From Devosia sp. A16 (lineage in GTDB: Bacteria > Pseudomonadota > Alphaproteobacteria > Rhizobiales > Devosiaceae), in the NCBI RefSeq assembly GCF_001402915.1, contig NZ_CP012945.1:186001-250000 (forward strand): 64,000 bases of DNA. The letters are read 5' to 3'. Under the pieces are notes generated by a model. That model did no database searches. It was not told the DNA's origin and worked only from the letters and a program-made list of their open reading frames with translations. How positions within the stretch are numbered: position 1 is the first letter of the stretch; each line of letters starts with the position of its first letter. The position numbers and the translations under genes were made by a program. This document shows positions 27,048 through 35,755 of this stretch, piece after piece.

Positions 27048-27500
27048 TCAGGCGCCGAGCGCCGTCCGGATCTTTGCCGAGGCCTTGCCGAAGTCGATGC
27101 GGCCTGGGAACTCCGCCTTCAGCGACGCCACCACCTTACCCATGTCCTTGGCGCCGGCGGCCCCGGTCTTGTTGATCGCGTCGATGATCGCCGCCTCGAT
27201 CTCGGCCTCGCTCAGTCCCTTGGGCAGGAACTCGCCGAGAATGGCGATCTCCTCGCGTTCGACCATGGCCAGGTCGTCGCGCCCGGCCTTTTCGTAGATG
27301 CCGAGCGATTCCTCGCGCTGCTTGACCATCTTCTGCAGCAGCACCAGCACGTCCTCGTCGCTGAGCGGCCCCTTGCCCTGCCCGCGTGCGTCGATGTCCT
27401 TGTCCTTGATCGCCGCGTTCACCGCCCGCAGCGTCGCGGTGCGGCGCTTGTCGCCGGCCTTGAGCGCGCTCTTGTAGCCTTCGCTGATCGCATCACGCAT
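27048..27500 (-). CDS. GatB/YqeY domain-containing protein
   Basis: 150 residues, full-length for the YqeY family: RDAISEGYKSALKAGDKRRTATLRAVNAAIKDKDID, LLQKMVKQREESLGIYEKAGRDDLAMVEREEIAILGEFLPKGLSE and IGKVVASLK-like GKVVASLKAEFPGRIDFGKAS. The family has the tRNA-binding tail domain of GatB. It follows the VOC gene by 4 bp on the same strand and is divergent from carA, a neighbourhood seen in many alphaproteobacteria. Confidence 0.92.
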   Translation of the reverse strand: MRDAISEGYKSALKAGDKRRTATLRAVNAAIKDKDIDARGQGKGPLSDEDVLVLLQKMVKQREESLGIYEKAGRDDLAMVEREEIAILGEFLPKGLSEAEIEAAIIDAINKTGAAGAKDMGKVVASLKAEFPGRIDFGKASAKIRTALGA

Positions 27501-27504
27501 CGTT

Positions 27505-27873
27505 CTAACTCCTTGGTGCAGGCGGCACGTCGGCCACCATCAACAGATTTCCGTCCGGGTCCTTGAAGGTGAAGAACACCCCGTCGGTGACCGGACCAAC
27601 CTCGCGGGCGCCGGCGGCCACTGCCTGCTCGCGGGCCGCCGCTACGTCCGAGGTATTGAAGTGGAAGGCCGGCTTGCTGTCATGCGGTCCGGCAAAGCCC
27701 TTGCTGTCGAGCACCAGCCCACTGCCTTCCGTCATCGGCAGGACATGGATGTGGCCGAAGACGATCTCCCCGCCCGGCTGCATCCCCAGCAGGCTGCGAT
27801 ACCAGTCCCGCGCCCGCTCGATATCGCTCACCGGCACGAACACCCCGCCGATCTGGCGCTCGATCGCACTCAT
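27505..27873 (-). CDS. VOC (glyoxalase/bleomycin resistance fold) protein
   Basis: 122 residues with two beta-alpha-beta-beta-beta units: QIGGVFVPVSDIERARDWYRSLLGM...FGHIHVLPM and KPAFHFNTSDVAAAREQAVAAGAREVG...FFTFKDPDGNLLMVADV. Only part of the usual metal-ligand set can be placed, so catalytic function is uncertain. It starts the operon with the YqeY gene. Confidence 0.85.
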   Translation of the reverse strand: MSAIERQIGGVFVPVSDIERARDWYRSLLGMQPGGEIVFGHIHVLPMTEGSGLVLDSKGFAGPHDSKPAFHFNTSDVAAAREQAVAAGAREVGPVTDGVFFTFKDPDGNLLMVADVPPAPRS

Positions 27874-27879
27874 CGCAAC

Positions 27880-27909
27880 TTGTCCCTGTTATGCCGCACC
27901 CCATATAGC
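27880..27909 (+). promoter_or_regulatory. Possible sigma-70 promoter of carA
   Basis: TTGTCC (27880-27885) and TATAGC (27904-27909) are separated by 18 bases, about 95 bp before the carA ATG. The VOC gene starts just upstream in the other direction. The match is fair, not diagnostic. Confidence 0.35.
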
Positions 27910-28001
27910 GCAATAATGCCTGTGCGCCACTTGCGCTTGGGCCGGGCCCCTTCTAAGGAGAGCCCTCAACCGACACCGACCCGAACCCTTGGAGCCCCGC
28001 C

Positions 28002-29207
28002 ATGACCGGCTGGCAGCAAAAACCTGCGACCGCCCTCCTGCTGCTCGAGGACGGCACCCGTCTCGAAGGTCACGGCATCGGCGCCATCGGCCACTCAGCG
28101 GGCGAGGTGTGCTTCAACACCGCGATGACCGGCTACCAGGAGATCCTCACCGACCCCTCCTATGCCGGTCAGATCATCACCTTCACCTTCCCGCATATCG
28201 GCAATGTCGGCACCAACGACGAGGATATCGAGACGGTCAACATGGCTGCCCTCTCGGGCATTCGCGGCTGCGTGCTGCGCGCCGACATCACCAATCCGTC
28301 GAACTACCGCGCCGTCGAGAAACTCGACGCCTGGCTGAAGAAGCGCAACATCATCGGCATCGCCGGCGTCGACACCCGGGCGCTCACCGCCCGCATCCGC
28401 GAGAACGGCATGCCGAACGGTGTCATCGCACATGCACCGGACGGCTATTTCCACGAGCCGTCGATGCTGGCCGAACTCAGGAACTTCCCGGGGCTCGAAG
28501 GGCTCGATCTGGCGCGCGAGGTCACCACTGCGCAGACCTACCACTGGGACCAGACTTCCTGGACCCGGACGGAGGGCTATGGCCGGCTGGAGAACCCCGA
28601 ATTCCACGTCGTCGCCATCGACTACGGCGCCAAGCGCAACATCCTGCGCCAGCTCGCCGACCAGGGCGCGCGGGTAACGGTGGTTCCCGCCACCGCTACC
28701 GCCAAGGATGTGATGTCGCACAATCCCGACGCGATCTTTCTCTCCAACGGTCCGGGCGATCCGGCGGCCACCGGCAAGTATGCCGTGCCGACGATCAGGA
28801 CGCTCATGGAAACCGGCAAGCCGATGTTCGGCATCTGCCTCGGCCACCAGCTGCTCGGCCTCGCGGTTGGCGGCAAGACCCAGAAGATGCACCAGGGTCA
28901 CCATGGGGCAAACCATCCGGTGAAGGACCTGACCACCGGCAAGGTCGAGATCACCTCGATGAACCATGGCTTCGCCGTGGACACCGAAAGCCTTCCCGGC
29001 AACGTCAAGCAGACCCATGTCTCGCTGTTCGATGGCTCAAATGCCGGGCTCGAGGTCGAGGGCAAGCCGATCTTCTCGGTGCAGTACCACCCGGAAGCCA
29101 GCCCCGGTCCGCATGACAGCCACTACCTGTTCACTCGCTTCCTGAATCTGGTGCGCGCTCAGAAGGGCATGGCCCAGGTGCCCGAGCAGGTGAAGCCGGG
29201 GGAGTAG
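28002..29207 (+). CDS. carA: Carbamoyl-phosphate synthase small subunit CarA
   Basis: 401 residues. The N-terminal domain carries GEVCFNTAMTGYQEILTDPSY and the class I amidotransferase domain carries IFLSNGPGDP, the nucleophile C279 in GICLGHQLL, and the H363/E365 pair in YHPEASPG. It hydrolyses glutamine and feeds ammonia to CarB for arginine and pyrimidine synthesis. The partner carB is 28 kb away on the same strand (57005-60328), not adjacent. Confidence 0.98.
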   Translation: MTGWQQKPATALLLLEDGTRLEGHGIGAIGHSAGEVCFNTAMTGYQEILTDPSYAGQIITFTFPHIGNVGTNDEDIETVNMAALSGIRGCVLRADITNPSNYRAVEKLDAWLKKRNIIGIAGVDTRALTARIRENGMPNGVIAHAPDGYFHEPSMLAELRNFPGLEGLDLAREVTTAQTYHWDQTSWTRTEGYGRLENPEFHVVAIDYGAKRNILRQLADQGARVTVVPATATAKDVMSHNPDAIFLSNGPGDPAATGKYAVPTIRTLMETGKPMFGICLGHQLLGLAVGGKTQKMHQGHHGANHPVKDLTTGKVEITSMNHGFAVDTESLPGNVKQTHVSLFDGSNAGLEVEGKPIFSVQYHPEASPGPHDSHYLFTRFLNLVRAQKGMAQVPEQVKPGE

Positions 29208-29211
29208 GCAT

Positions 29212-30120
29212 ATCCGCGCCGCTCGCTTCGCCCGGTTCGGAGGACCCGAGGTCCTCGCAATCGATGACGTGCCTGTCCCCTCTCCGGGGCCAGGCGAGGT
29301 TCTGGTGGGCGTAAGGGCTGCGGCAATTCAGCCGTTCGATCGGCGGGTCCGGTCCGGCACCATGCCGCTGTCGCCCGACGTGGCCTTGCCCCTTACCACC
29401 GACAACGAACTGGCGGGCGTCGTCGCAGCTATCGGCCCCGATGTTGCTGATTTCGCGATGGAAGAACGCGTCGCCGGCCGCCGCGCCTTCGGCGCCGCCG
29501 CCGAGTTCGCCGTGCTTCCGGCGACGGATCTCGCCAAGATCCCGCCGGCCCTGTCATTTGCGCAGGCGGCGACGCTGAGCGGCACCGCCCAGACGGCCGA
29601 TACCGCGGTCGAGAGTCTCGCCATCGGGGCCGACGACACGCTGCTGATCCACGGCGCTGCCGGTGGCGTCGGCTCGTTTGCCGCACAGTTGGCCCTTGCC
29701 CGCGGCGCCGTGGTCATCGGGACTGCCAGTTCCCAGAATCAGGATTACCTGCGTGGGCTCGGCGTCGTTCCGCTGATTTACGGCGAGGGACTGGCGCAGC
29801 GCATTGCCGCAGCAGCACCGCTGATCACGGCCATTCTCGATTGCGCGGGCGGCGAGGCGCTGGATCTTTCAATGAGCCTGGGCGTGCCGCACCAGCGCAT
29901 CGCCTCGCTCGGCGACATCGCACGCGCCCGGCAACTGGGTCTCAAATCTGTGGAAGGTGTCCGCGACGGCAAACGGCTGGCCCGGCTGCTCGCCCTTGCC
30001 GCTGCGGGCAAGTTGCACGCCGAAGTGCGCCGGGTCTATCCGCTCGAACACATCGTCCTCGCCCATCGCGAGCTCGATACCGGCCACGGACGCGGCAAGA
30101 TCGTCATCGCCATCGAGTAA
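29212..30120 (+). CDS. NADP-dependent zinc-type/quinone oxidoreductase, apparent ATC start
   Basis: About 302 residues of the medium-chain dehydrogenase/quinone oxidoreductase family: FGGPEVLAIDDVPVPSPGPGEVLV, VGVRAAAIQPFDRRVRSG, LSGTAQTADTAVES, and the NADP site IHGAAGGVGSFAAQLA. The family's N-terminus (xRAARFxRFGGPEVL) is encoded from 29212, but the codon there is ATC; no ATG, GTG or TTG lies between the upstream stop at 29191 and a GTG at 29269. GGGGGAG sits about 8 bases before the ATC and overlaps the end of carA. Starting at 29269 would remove the first beta strands. Either ATC initiates or the start has been lost. Confidence 0.75.
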   Translation: MRAARFARFGGPEVLAIDDVPVPSPGPGEVLVGVRAAAIQPFDRRVRSGTMPLSPDVALPLTTDNELAGVVAAIGPDVADFAMEERVAGRRAFGAAAEFAVLPATDLAKIPPALSFAQAATLSGTAQTADTAVESLAIGADDTLLIHGAAGGVGSFAAQLALARGAVVIGTASSQNQDYLRGLGVVPLIYGEGLAQRIAAAAPLITAILDCAGGEALDLSMSLGVPHQRIASLGDIARARQLGLKSVEGVRDGKRLARLLALAAAGKLHAEVRRVYPLEHIVLAHRELDTGHGRGKIVIAIE

Positions 30121-30156
30121 GACCAAGCTCGCACGATCGGCCGGACGGCAGGGCAG

Positions 30157-30192
30157 AAAAAGAAAAGGGGCCGCCGGTGGCCGGGCGACCCC
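30157..30192 (-). terminator. Intrinsic terminator of the EF-hand gene
   Basis: Read on the minus strand: GGGGTCGCC, 8-base loop, GGCGGCCCC (9-bp stem with one wobble), then TTTTCTTTTT. It lies just after the EF-hand gene's stop. Confidence 0.88.
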
Positions 30193-30213
30193 TCTCAGCC
30201 ATGGCTGGCCGAA

Positions 30214-30465
30214 TTACTGCGCGGCAGGAGCCGGGAGCGTCGCCACATAGGCGTCGAACTCGGCCTGGTCGAGCGAACCGTCCTTGTTCGTATCGGCGCC
30301 GTCGAAGGCTTCCTGGGTCAGATCAGGCCAGGCAACCTGTGCTTCGGCAAGGCTCACGCCACCGCTGGTATCGGCATCGACCGATGTGAAGGTGACTGCC
30401 GCCGCCTGGGCGAATGCCGCCGAGGACAGGCCAATGGCTGCGATGGTGATCAGGAGCTTCTTCAT
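30214..30465 (-). CDS. Secreted EF-hand protein
   Basis: 83 residues: signal peptide MKKLLITIAAIGLSSAAFA, then two EF-hand-like calcium loops, DADTSGGVSLAE and DTNKDGSLDQAEF. The second is a canonical 12-residue loop; the first lacks one acidic ligand. GGAAGGA lies 9 bases before the ATG. A strong terminator follows. Small periplasmic EF-hand proteins of this kind are common in Rhizobiales and have no known partner. Confidence 0.88.
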   Translation of the reverse strand: MKKLLITIAAIGLSSAAFAQAAAVTFTSVDADTSGGVSLAEAQVAWPDLTQEAFDGADTNKDGSLDQAEFDAYVATLPAPAAQ

Positions 30466-30665
30466 GGAGTTTGGTCCTTCCATGTGAGGTTCAAAGCGGC
30501 GCCTGGTGGCCCAGGCCCGGCCCACAGCCTCAACGCTGTCGGCGAGGGATGAGACTAAGCCCGATTGTGCCCGCAAACCGGCTGGATCGCGGCCTCGTGG
30601 CGATCATTTGCTGGTCTTTTCTGGAAGTCATGGAACCCAACGGGAACGCGGAACCCTTTGCCGGT

Positions 30666-31853
30666 TCACGCGTTTCGTTGGGTTTTTCCGACGAGGTCGG
30701 ACAGCATGCCGGCCTGCTCTAACCGGTCCCTGCCCCCACGCTTGGCGCGATAGAGCGCCATGTCGGCGAGGCGCATCAGCGCGCCAAGCTCCATCGATTC
30801 GCCATCGGCGCCAGCAATGCCGATGCTGGTGGTCGGCCGCAACGCCCCGACCGGGGTCGAAACCGTTACCGCACGCACCGCGCGCAGCACCCGCTCGGCC
30901 ACCAGCGCCGCCACGGCCGGACTTGCACCAGGCAACAGCGCGGCAAACTCCTCGCCGCCGTAGCGGCAGAACAGATCGCGCGGGCCGAGGCAACGCGTGA
31001 CCGCCGCCGCGACACCTGCAAGCACCTCGTCGCCGATCGCGTGACCATGCGTGTCGTTGATGCGCTTGAAGTGATCGAGGTCGAGCAGCAGCAGCGAGCA
31101 AGTCTCCCCGCGCTCGGCGACCGCGGCGATACCGGCTTCGGCCAGCCGCGCGAATTCCGAGCGGTTCAATACCCCGGTCAGTCCGTCGCGTGTCGCGGCC
31201 AGCTTCAGCGCCGCCTCCGACACCTCCTTGCCCAACGCCACCATTGAGAAACTCGAGATGACGATCAGCAGCAGCACGCCGATCGTCGCCGCCTCGGATC
31301 CGAAGGGCACCGCGAAATTCGGATCGTCCGGCCCGAACACGAGGAATGCGATCAGCCTGAACAGGTAGAACACCGAACCGCCGGCCCAGGCCACGGCCAG
31401 CACCACGTGGTTGCGCCGCCGTGGCCCGACCGGCCGCCAGCACTCCATCGCGGCAAGCAAGTTGAACACCACCACACCGCCGGCAAGCAGCGGGAAACCG
31501 CTCCATGTCACCAGCGGACGTTCGAGGCCGAATGGCAACAGGGCCGCAAGCAGCGCCGGAGTGACCCATGCCCAGAGCGGCGTCCGCTTGTTGTTGAAGG
31601 CTCGGGCTCCCACCCACAGCAGCGAACTGCCGGCAACGACGAGGCCATTGCCGATAGGATTGAGGACCACAAATTCCGGCGCCTGGCCGGCCAGCGCATA
31701 GATGATTGCCGGACTGATCGCGAACAGGAAGGCAAGCCCCCACCAGCGCAACGCCGGCTCCGGCCGGTCGTGCATGTCGAGCAGGAACAGTACGCCGGAA
31801 ACCCCGGTCACCATCGCCGAGACCAGATAAAGAGTGGTGAGATCGAGCGACAT
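30666..31853 (-). CDS. Membrane-anchored diguanylate cyclase (GGDEF), second copy
   Basis: 395 residues. About seven membrane helices (1-205) are followed by a GGDEF domain: TRDGLTGVLNRSEF, LLLDLDHFKRINDTHGHAIGDEVL, active-site GGEEF at 299-303 and STSIGIA-like TTSIGIAGADG. As in the cyclase at 25882 the RxxD I-site is missing (GPRD). It shares overall design with that protein, though the membrane parts are diverged. I chose the ATG at 31853; upstream in-frame residues are polar and overlap nothing conserved. It lies 43 bp downstream of the cupin gene. Confidence 0.88.
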   Translation of the reverse strand: MSLDLTTLYLVSAMVTGVSGVLFLLDMHDRPEPALRWWGLAFLFAISPAIIYALAGQAPEFVVLNPIGNGLVVAGSSLLWVGARAFNNKRTPLWAWVTPALLAALLPFGLERPLVTWSGFPLLAGGVVVFNLLAAMECWRPVGPRRRNHVVLAVAWAGGSVFYLFRLIAFLVFGPDDPNFAVPFGSEAATIGVLLLIVISSFSMVALGKEVSEAALKLAATRDGLTGVLNRSEFARLAEAGIAAVAERGETCSLLLLDLDHFKRINDTHGHAIGDEVLAGVAAAVTRCLGPRDLFCRYGGEEFAALLPGASPAVAALVAERVLRAVRAVTVSTPVGALRPTTSIGIAGADGESMELGALMRLADMALYRAKRGGRDRLEQAGMLSDLVGKTQRNA

Positions 31854-31896
31854 CGGCAGGCCCCGGGCGTATTGCACGCACCCTATGCCAGCCCGA

Positions 31897-32421
31897 TTAA
31901 CGAGTTCCCATCCGCCAATGCGCAAGCAGCGGCCCGCCGGCCCCGCCCACCGGGTCGGTCGACGGCATCGGCACCCGCGCGATATTGTGATCGGCTCGGG
32001 GGCGGTCGTCAGCTTCGCCGCGCAGCAGGTCCCAGTTCTGTCCGGGCGGGTAGCAGCCGACGACGAGGAAATCGCTGCTCGAGTCGAGCCGCCGATGCGC
32101 CACTCCGGCCGGAATGACGATCACATCACCCGGCTCGACGTCGAACTCGCTGCCCTCGGGCCCGCCCAGCATCAGCCGCGCCGATCCGCGCGCCACCCCC
32201 AGGGTCTCGTGCGCGGTGGAATGATAGTGGTGATAGGGGAACACCGAGGCCCGCCAGGCCGGCGGCCAGCCATTGGCGGAGAACAGCGCCTCCATCGCCT
32301 CGGCATCGGCAGCGCCGCGCGGCAACGCCGCCTCATAGAACAGCAAGGGGAGCGCGCTGTTCGGATAGATGCCGTCGTCGAAGAACCGTTCGACGCGCAA
32401 TCCCTCGAGCCGGCCAGCCAT
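31897..32421 (-). CDS. Cupin domain protein
   Basis: 174 residues. The cupin core is visible as FPYHHYHSTAHETLGVARGSARLMLGG (motif 1, with the His/Glu metal set HxH...E) and EPGDVIVIPAGVAHRRL (motif 2 with the later His). A GTG two codons upstream is an alternative start. Many such stand-alone proteins are sugar isomerases or dioxygenase-like; the sequence does not settle which. Confidence 0.82.
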   Translation of the reverse strand: MAGRLEGLRVERFFDDGIYPNSALPLLFYEAALPRGAADAEAMEALFSANGWPPAWRASVFPYHHYHSTAHETLGVARGSARLMLGGPEGSEFDVEPGDVIVIPAGVAHRRLDSSSDFLVVGCYPPGQNWDLLRGEADDRPRADHNIARVPMPSTDPVGGAGGPLLAHWRMGTR

Positions 32422-32554
32422 CGTCACACCCGGCCTTCAGCGGCAATCTTTTCGATCGGCATCACCACCACCACATCCACGGCCATCACCCCGACCGTCC
32501 GAACCGCCTGCGGCAGCGCACCGGCAGCGATCAAGGCCATCGTTCGGCCGCTCC

Positions 32555-33460
32555 TCAGATCGCTCCCTTGAAGGTGTCGCACTGGCTGACGTCACCGGTC
32601 TGCATGCCCTTTTTCAGCCAGGCCATGCGCTGCGCCGAGGTACCGTGCGTGAAGTTGCGCGAAGACACCTGACCGCGGGTCAGCGTATCGTCGCCGATAG
32701 CGTTGGCCGCGTTGATCGCCTCCTCGACGTCACCCTGCTCGAGGTAGTTTTCCCGGTTGGCATAGTTCGCCCAGACGCCGGCATAACAATCGGCCTGCAG
32801 TTCCACCCGCACCGAATAGGCGTTCTGCTCTTCCTGGCTCATGGTGGCACGCCGCTGGTTGAACTCCGGCAGGACGCCGGTCTGGTCCTGCACTGCATGG
32901 CCGATCTCGTGCGCGATCACGTAGGCCTGGGCGAAATCACCGGGTGCGCCGAACTGCTGGCGCAGCTGATCGTAGAAGGCCAGGTCGATATAGACCTTCT
33001 TGTCATTGGGGCAATAGAACGGCCCCGACGCCGACTGCGCCACGCCGCAGGCCGACTGGGTGGCGTTGCTGAACAACACCACCTTGGGCGGCTGGTAGGT
33101 CATGTTGTTCTGCTTGAACACATCCCCCCACAGGTTCTCGGTGTCCTTGACCACCACTCCGACGAAATTCGCCAGGTCGTCCTGGTTGGCATTGGAGGCC
33201 GGCGGCGACCATTGCTGGGTCTGCGACGTCGTCGTGCCGCCACCATTTCCCAGCAGCACATCGAGCGGGTTGACGCCCATGAACCAGAGCACGCCCAGCA
33301 CCACGATGATGCCGACTATACCGAGCCCGCCGCCGCCGGCGCGGCCCATCGGAATCGGAATGCGCCCGCCGCCCAGGCCGCCCATGTTGCCGCCCAGCCC
33401 GCCCCCCTGACCGCGCCGGTCTTCGATGTTCGAACTGCGCTCACGCCCTTGCCACTTCAT
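32555..33460 (-). CDS. Neutral zinc metallopeptidase (YpfJ/KPN_02809 family)
   Basis: 301 residues. A Gly/Arg-rich cytoplasmic head (10-45) and one membrane helix (about 47-62) are followed by a peptidase domain with the zincin motif AHEIGHAVQ (H184, E185, H188) and ELQADCYAGVWANY, the third ligand region. GPFYCPNDKKVYID and the terminal SQCDTF are typical. Likely a membrane-anchored, outward-facing protease of unknown target. Confidence 0.92.
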   Translation of the reverse strand: MKWQGRERSSNIEDRRGQGGGLGGNMGGLGGGRIPIPMGRAGGGGLGIVGIIVVLGVLWFMGVNPLDVLLGNGGGTTTSQTQQWSPPASNANQDDLANFVGVVVKDTENLWGDVFKQNNMTYQPPKVVLFSNATQSACGVAQSASGPFYCPNDKKVYIDLAFYDQLRQQFGAPGDFAQAYVIAHEIGHAVQDQTGVLPEFNQRRATMSQEEQNAYSVRVELQADCYAGVWANYANRENYLEQGDVEEAINAANAIGDDTLTRGQVSSRNFTHGTSAQRMAWLKKGMQTGDVSQCDTFKGAI

Positions 33461-33681
33461 CCGGAATCTCCATGGGACCAGCCCACCAGTAATACTGCCA
33501 ATCGCTGCGCGACGGCAAATTTGACCAGATGGTCGAGAAAGGCCACTGTCACATTTGCCGTCGTCATTGCAACGTCACGTCCCGACGGCATCTGAGGCCA
33601 CCTGTCGTAGGCGGAATAACCGGCCAGGAGCGCCGTTGTTCCGCCCAGCCGTGCTTTCTTCAAATGTTGTGGGAGACGTCA

Positions 33682-35658
33682 ATGAACTACAATTACTCGA
33701 TTTCCCGCCGTGCCTTCCTCGCCGGCTCGGCGACGCTGGGCGCCGCCGTGGTGCTGCACCCCTTCGCCGTGCAGGCGGCCGCCGGCCAGGCGCACCTGCG
33801 CCTGATGGAAACCACCGACCTGCACGTCGCGGTGTTCCCTTATGATTACTACGCCGACGCGCCCAACGACACGCTGGGCCTCGCCCGCACTGCCGCCATC
33901 ATCGATGCGATCCGCGCCGAAGCCGGCAACTCGGTCCTCATCGACAATGGCGACGTCATCCAGGGCAATCCGATGGGCGACTACATCGCCTACGAAAAGG
34001 GCCTCACCAACGAGCCGCATCCGATCATCGCCGCCATGAATACGCTGGGATACGAGGTCGGCACGCTCGGCAACCACGAGTTCAATTACGGCCTCGAGTT
34101 CCTCGACGCCGCCATCGCCGCCGCCAACTTCCCGATCGTTTCGGCCAACCTCGCCAAGGGCGAGCTCGGCGCCGATCCGCTGGCCGACACCACCTATGTG
34201 GCGCCCTACAAGATCATCGAAAAGGAACTGGTCGACGGCGCCGGCGCCAAGCAGACCATCAAGCTGGGCTTCATCGGCTTCCTGCCGCCGCAGATCATGA
34301 CCTGGGACAACACCCACCTCGCCGGCAAGGTCGACACCCGCGACATCGTCGAGACGGCCAAGGCCTATATTCCCAAGATGCGCGAGGACGGCGCCGATCT
34401 CGTCGTCGCGCTCTGCCATTCCGGCATCGCCGCCGACACCGGCGCACCCAAGGCCGAGAACGCAGCGCTGCAGCTCGCCGCCGTCGAAGGTCTCGACGTC
34501 ATCGTCACCGGCCACCAGCACCTGGTGTTCCCCAACTCCAAGGATTTCGAGGGCCTCGAAGGCGCCGATCTCACCGCCGGCACGCTTGCCGGCAAGCCCG
34601 CCGTCATGGCCGGCTTCTGGGGCTCGCATATGGGGCTGATCGACCTGCTGCTCGAAAAGGGCGATGACGGCAAGTGGAGCATCGTCTCGCACACCGCCGA
34701 GGCGCGACCGATCTTCGAGCGGGTCGAGGGCAAGGTGAAGCCGCTGGTCGAAAGTGTTCCGGCCGTACTCGCCGCCGCGCAGGACGACCACGACGAGACG
34801 CTCGCCTATGTCCGCCGGCCGGTGGGGGAGACTGCCGCGCCGCTGCACTCCTACTTCGCGCTCGTCGCCGACGATCCGAGCGTGCAGATCGTCAACATCG
34901 CGCAGAAGTGGTACCTGACCCAGATGCTGAAGGGCACCGAGTATGAGGCCCTGCCCCTGCTCTCCGCCGCGGCGCCGTTCAAGGCGGGCGGTCGTGGCGG
35001 CCCGGACTACTACACCGACGTTCCGGTAGGTCCCGTGGCAATCAAGAACGTCGCCGATCTCTATCTCTACCCCAACACCATCCAGGCGGTGGCGATCACC
35101 GGCCAGGACGTGCAGAACTGGCTCGATCGCTCGGCCGGCATCTTCAACCAGGTGACCCCGGGCGGCGCCGACCAGCCGCTGATCAACCTCGATTTCCCCG
35201 CCTACAACTTCGACGTCATCGACGGCGTGACCTACAAGATCGACGTCACCAAGCCGTCGAAATACGGTCCCAAGGGCGAGGACATCGGCAACACCGAGAG
35301 CCGCATCATCGACCTCATGTTCGACGGCAAGCCGATCGACCCGGCGCAGAAGTTCGTCGTCGCCACCAATAATTACCGCGCCGGCGGCGGCGGTACCTTC
35401 CCCGGCATCGGGCCCGACAAGATCATCTTCAAGGGCCCCGATACCAACCGCGACATCATCGTGCGCTACATCATCGAGCAGAAGACCATCGAGCCCAAGG
35501 CCGACAGCAACTGGGCCCTCGCCCCGATCGGCGGCACGGTGCTGTTCGAGACCGGTCCGAAGGCGGCCGAGCACCTCGCCGACGTCACCGCAGTCAAGAT
35601 CGAAGCCACCGGCAAGACCAGCGACACCGGCTTCGGCATCTACCGCATCACGCTCTGA
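33682..35658 (+). CDS. cpdB: Bifunctional 2',3'-cyclic-nucleotide 2'-phosphodiesterase/3'-nucleotidase
   Basis: 658 residues with a Tat-type signal ([10 protein letters not shown] at residues 8-17). The metallophosphoesterase domain shows ETTDLHV (usual DxH is TDLH), [24 protein letters not shown] and [10 protein letters not shown]. The 5'-nucleotidase C-terminal domain covers about residues 390-610. GGGAGA lies upstream of the ATG. The enzyme salvages cyclic and 3'-nucleotides in the periplasm. The Tat signal suggests it is exported folded with its metals. A perfect palindrome follows the stop. Confidence 0.9.
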   Translation: MNYNYSISRRAFLAGSATLGAAVVLHPFAVQAAAGQAHLRLMETTDLHVAVFPYDYYADAPNDTLGLARTAAIIDAIRAEAGNSVLIDNGDVIQGNPMGDYIAYEKGLTNEPHPIIAAMNTLGYEVGTLGNHEFNYGLEFLDAAIAAANFPIVSANLAKGELGADPLADTTYVAPYKIIEKELVDGAGAKQTIKLGFIGFLPPQIMTWDNTHLAGKVDTRDIVETAKAYIPKMREDGADLVVALCHSGIAADTGAPKAENAALQLAAVEGLDVIVTGHQHLVFPNSKDFEGLEGADLTAGTLAGKPAVMAGFWGSHMGLIDLLLEKGDDGKWSIVSHTAEARPIFERVEGKVKPLVESVPAVLAAAQDDHDETLAYVRRPVGETAAPLHSYFALVADDPSVQIVNIAQKWYLTQMLKGTEYEALPLLSAAAPFKAGGRGGPDYYTDVPVGPVAIKNVADLYLYPNTIQAVAITGQDVQNWLDRSAGIFNQVTPGGADQPLINLDFPAYNFDVIDGVTYKIDVTKPSKYGPKGEDIGNTESRIIDLMFDGKPIDPAQKFVVATNNYRAGGGGTFPGIGPDKIIFKGPDTNRDIIVRYIIEQKTIEPKADSNWALAPIGGTVLFETGPKAAEHLADVTAVKIEATGKTSDTGFGIYRITL

Positions 35659-35666
35659 CGGAACGA

Positions 35667-35690
35667 GGGCGGCAGGCATGCCTGCCGCCC
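35667..35690 (+). terminator. Perfect 24-bp palindrome after the nucleotidase gene
   Basis: GGGCGGCAGGCA is followed directly by its reverse complement, 8 bp after the stop. There is only a weak T-rich stretch (TTGACTTGCC) behind it. Confidence 0.7.
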
Positions 35691-35755
35691 TTGACTTGCC
35701 TCTCCGAGGGGCATTGGCTCTCCCGCGTTTGTCTATTCGAACGAGCAGGGATTCG

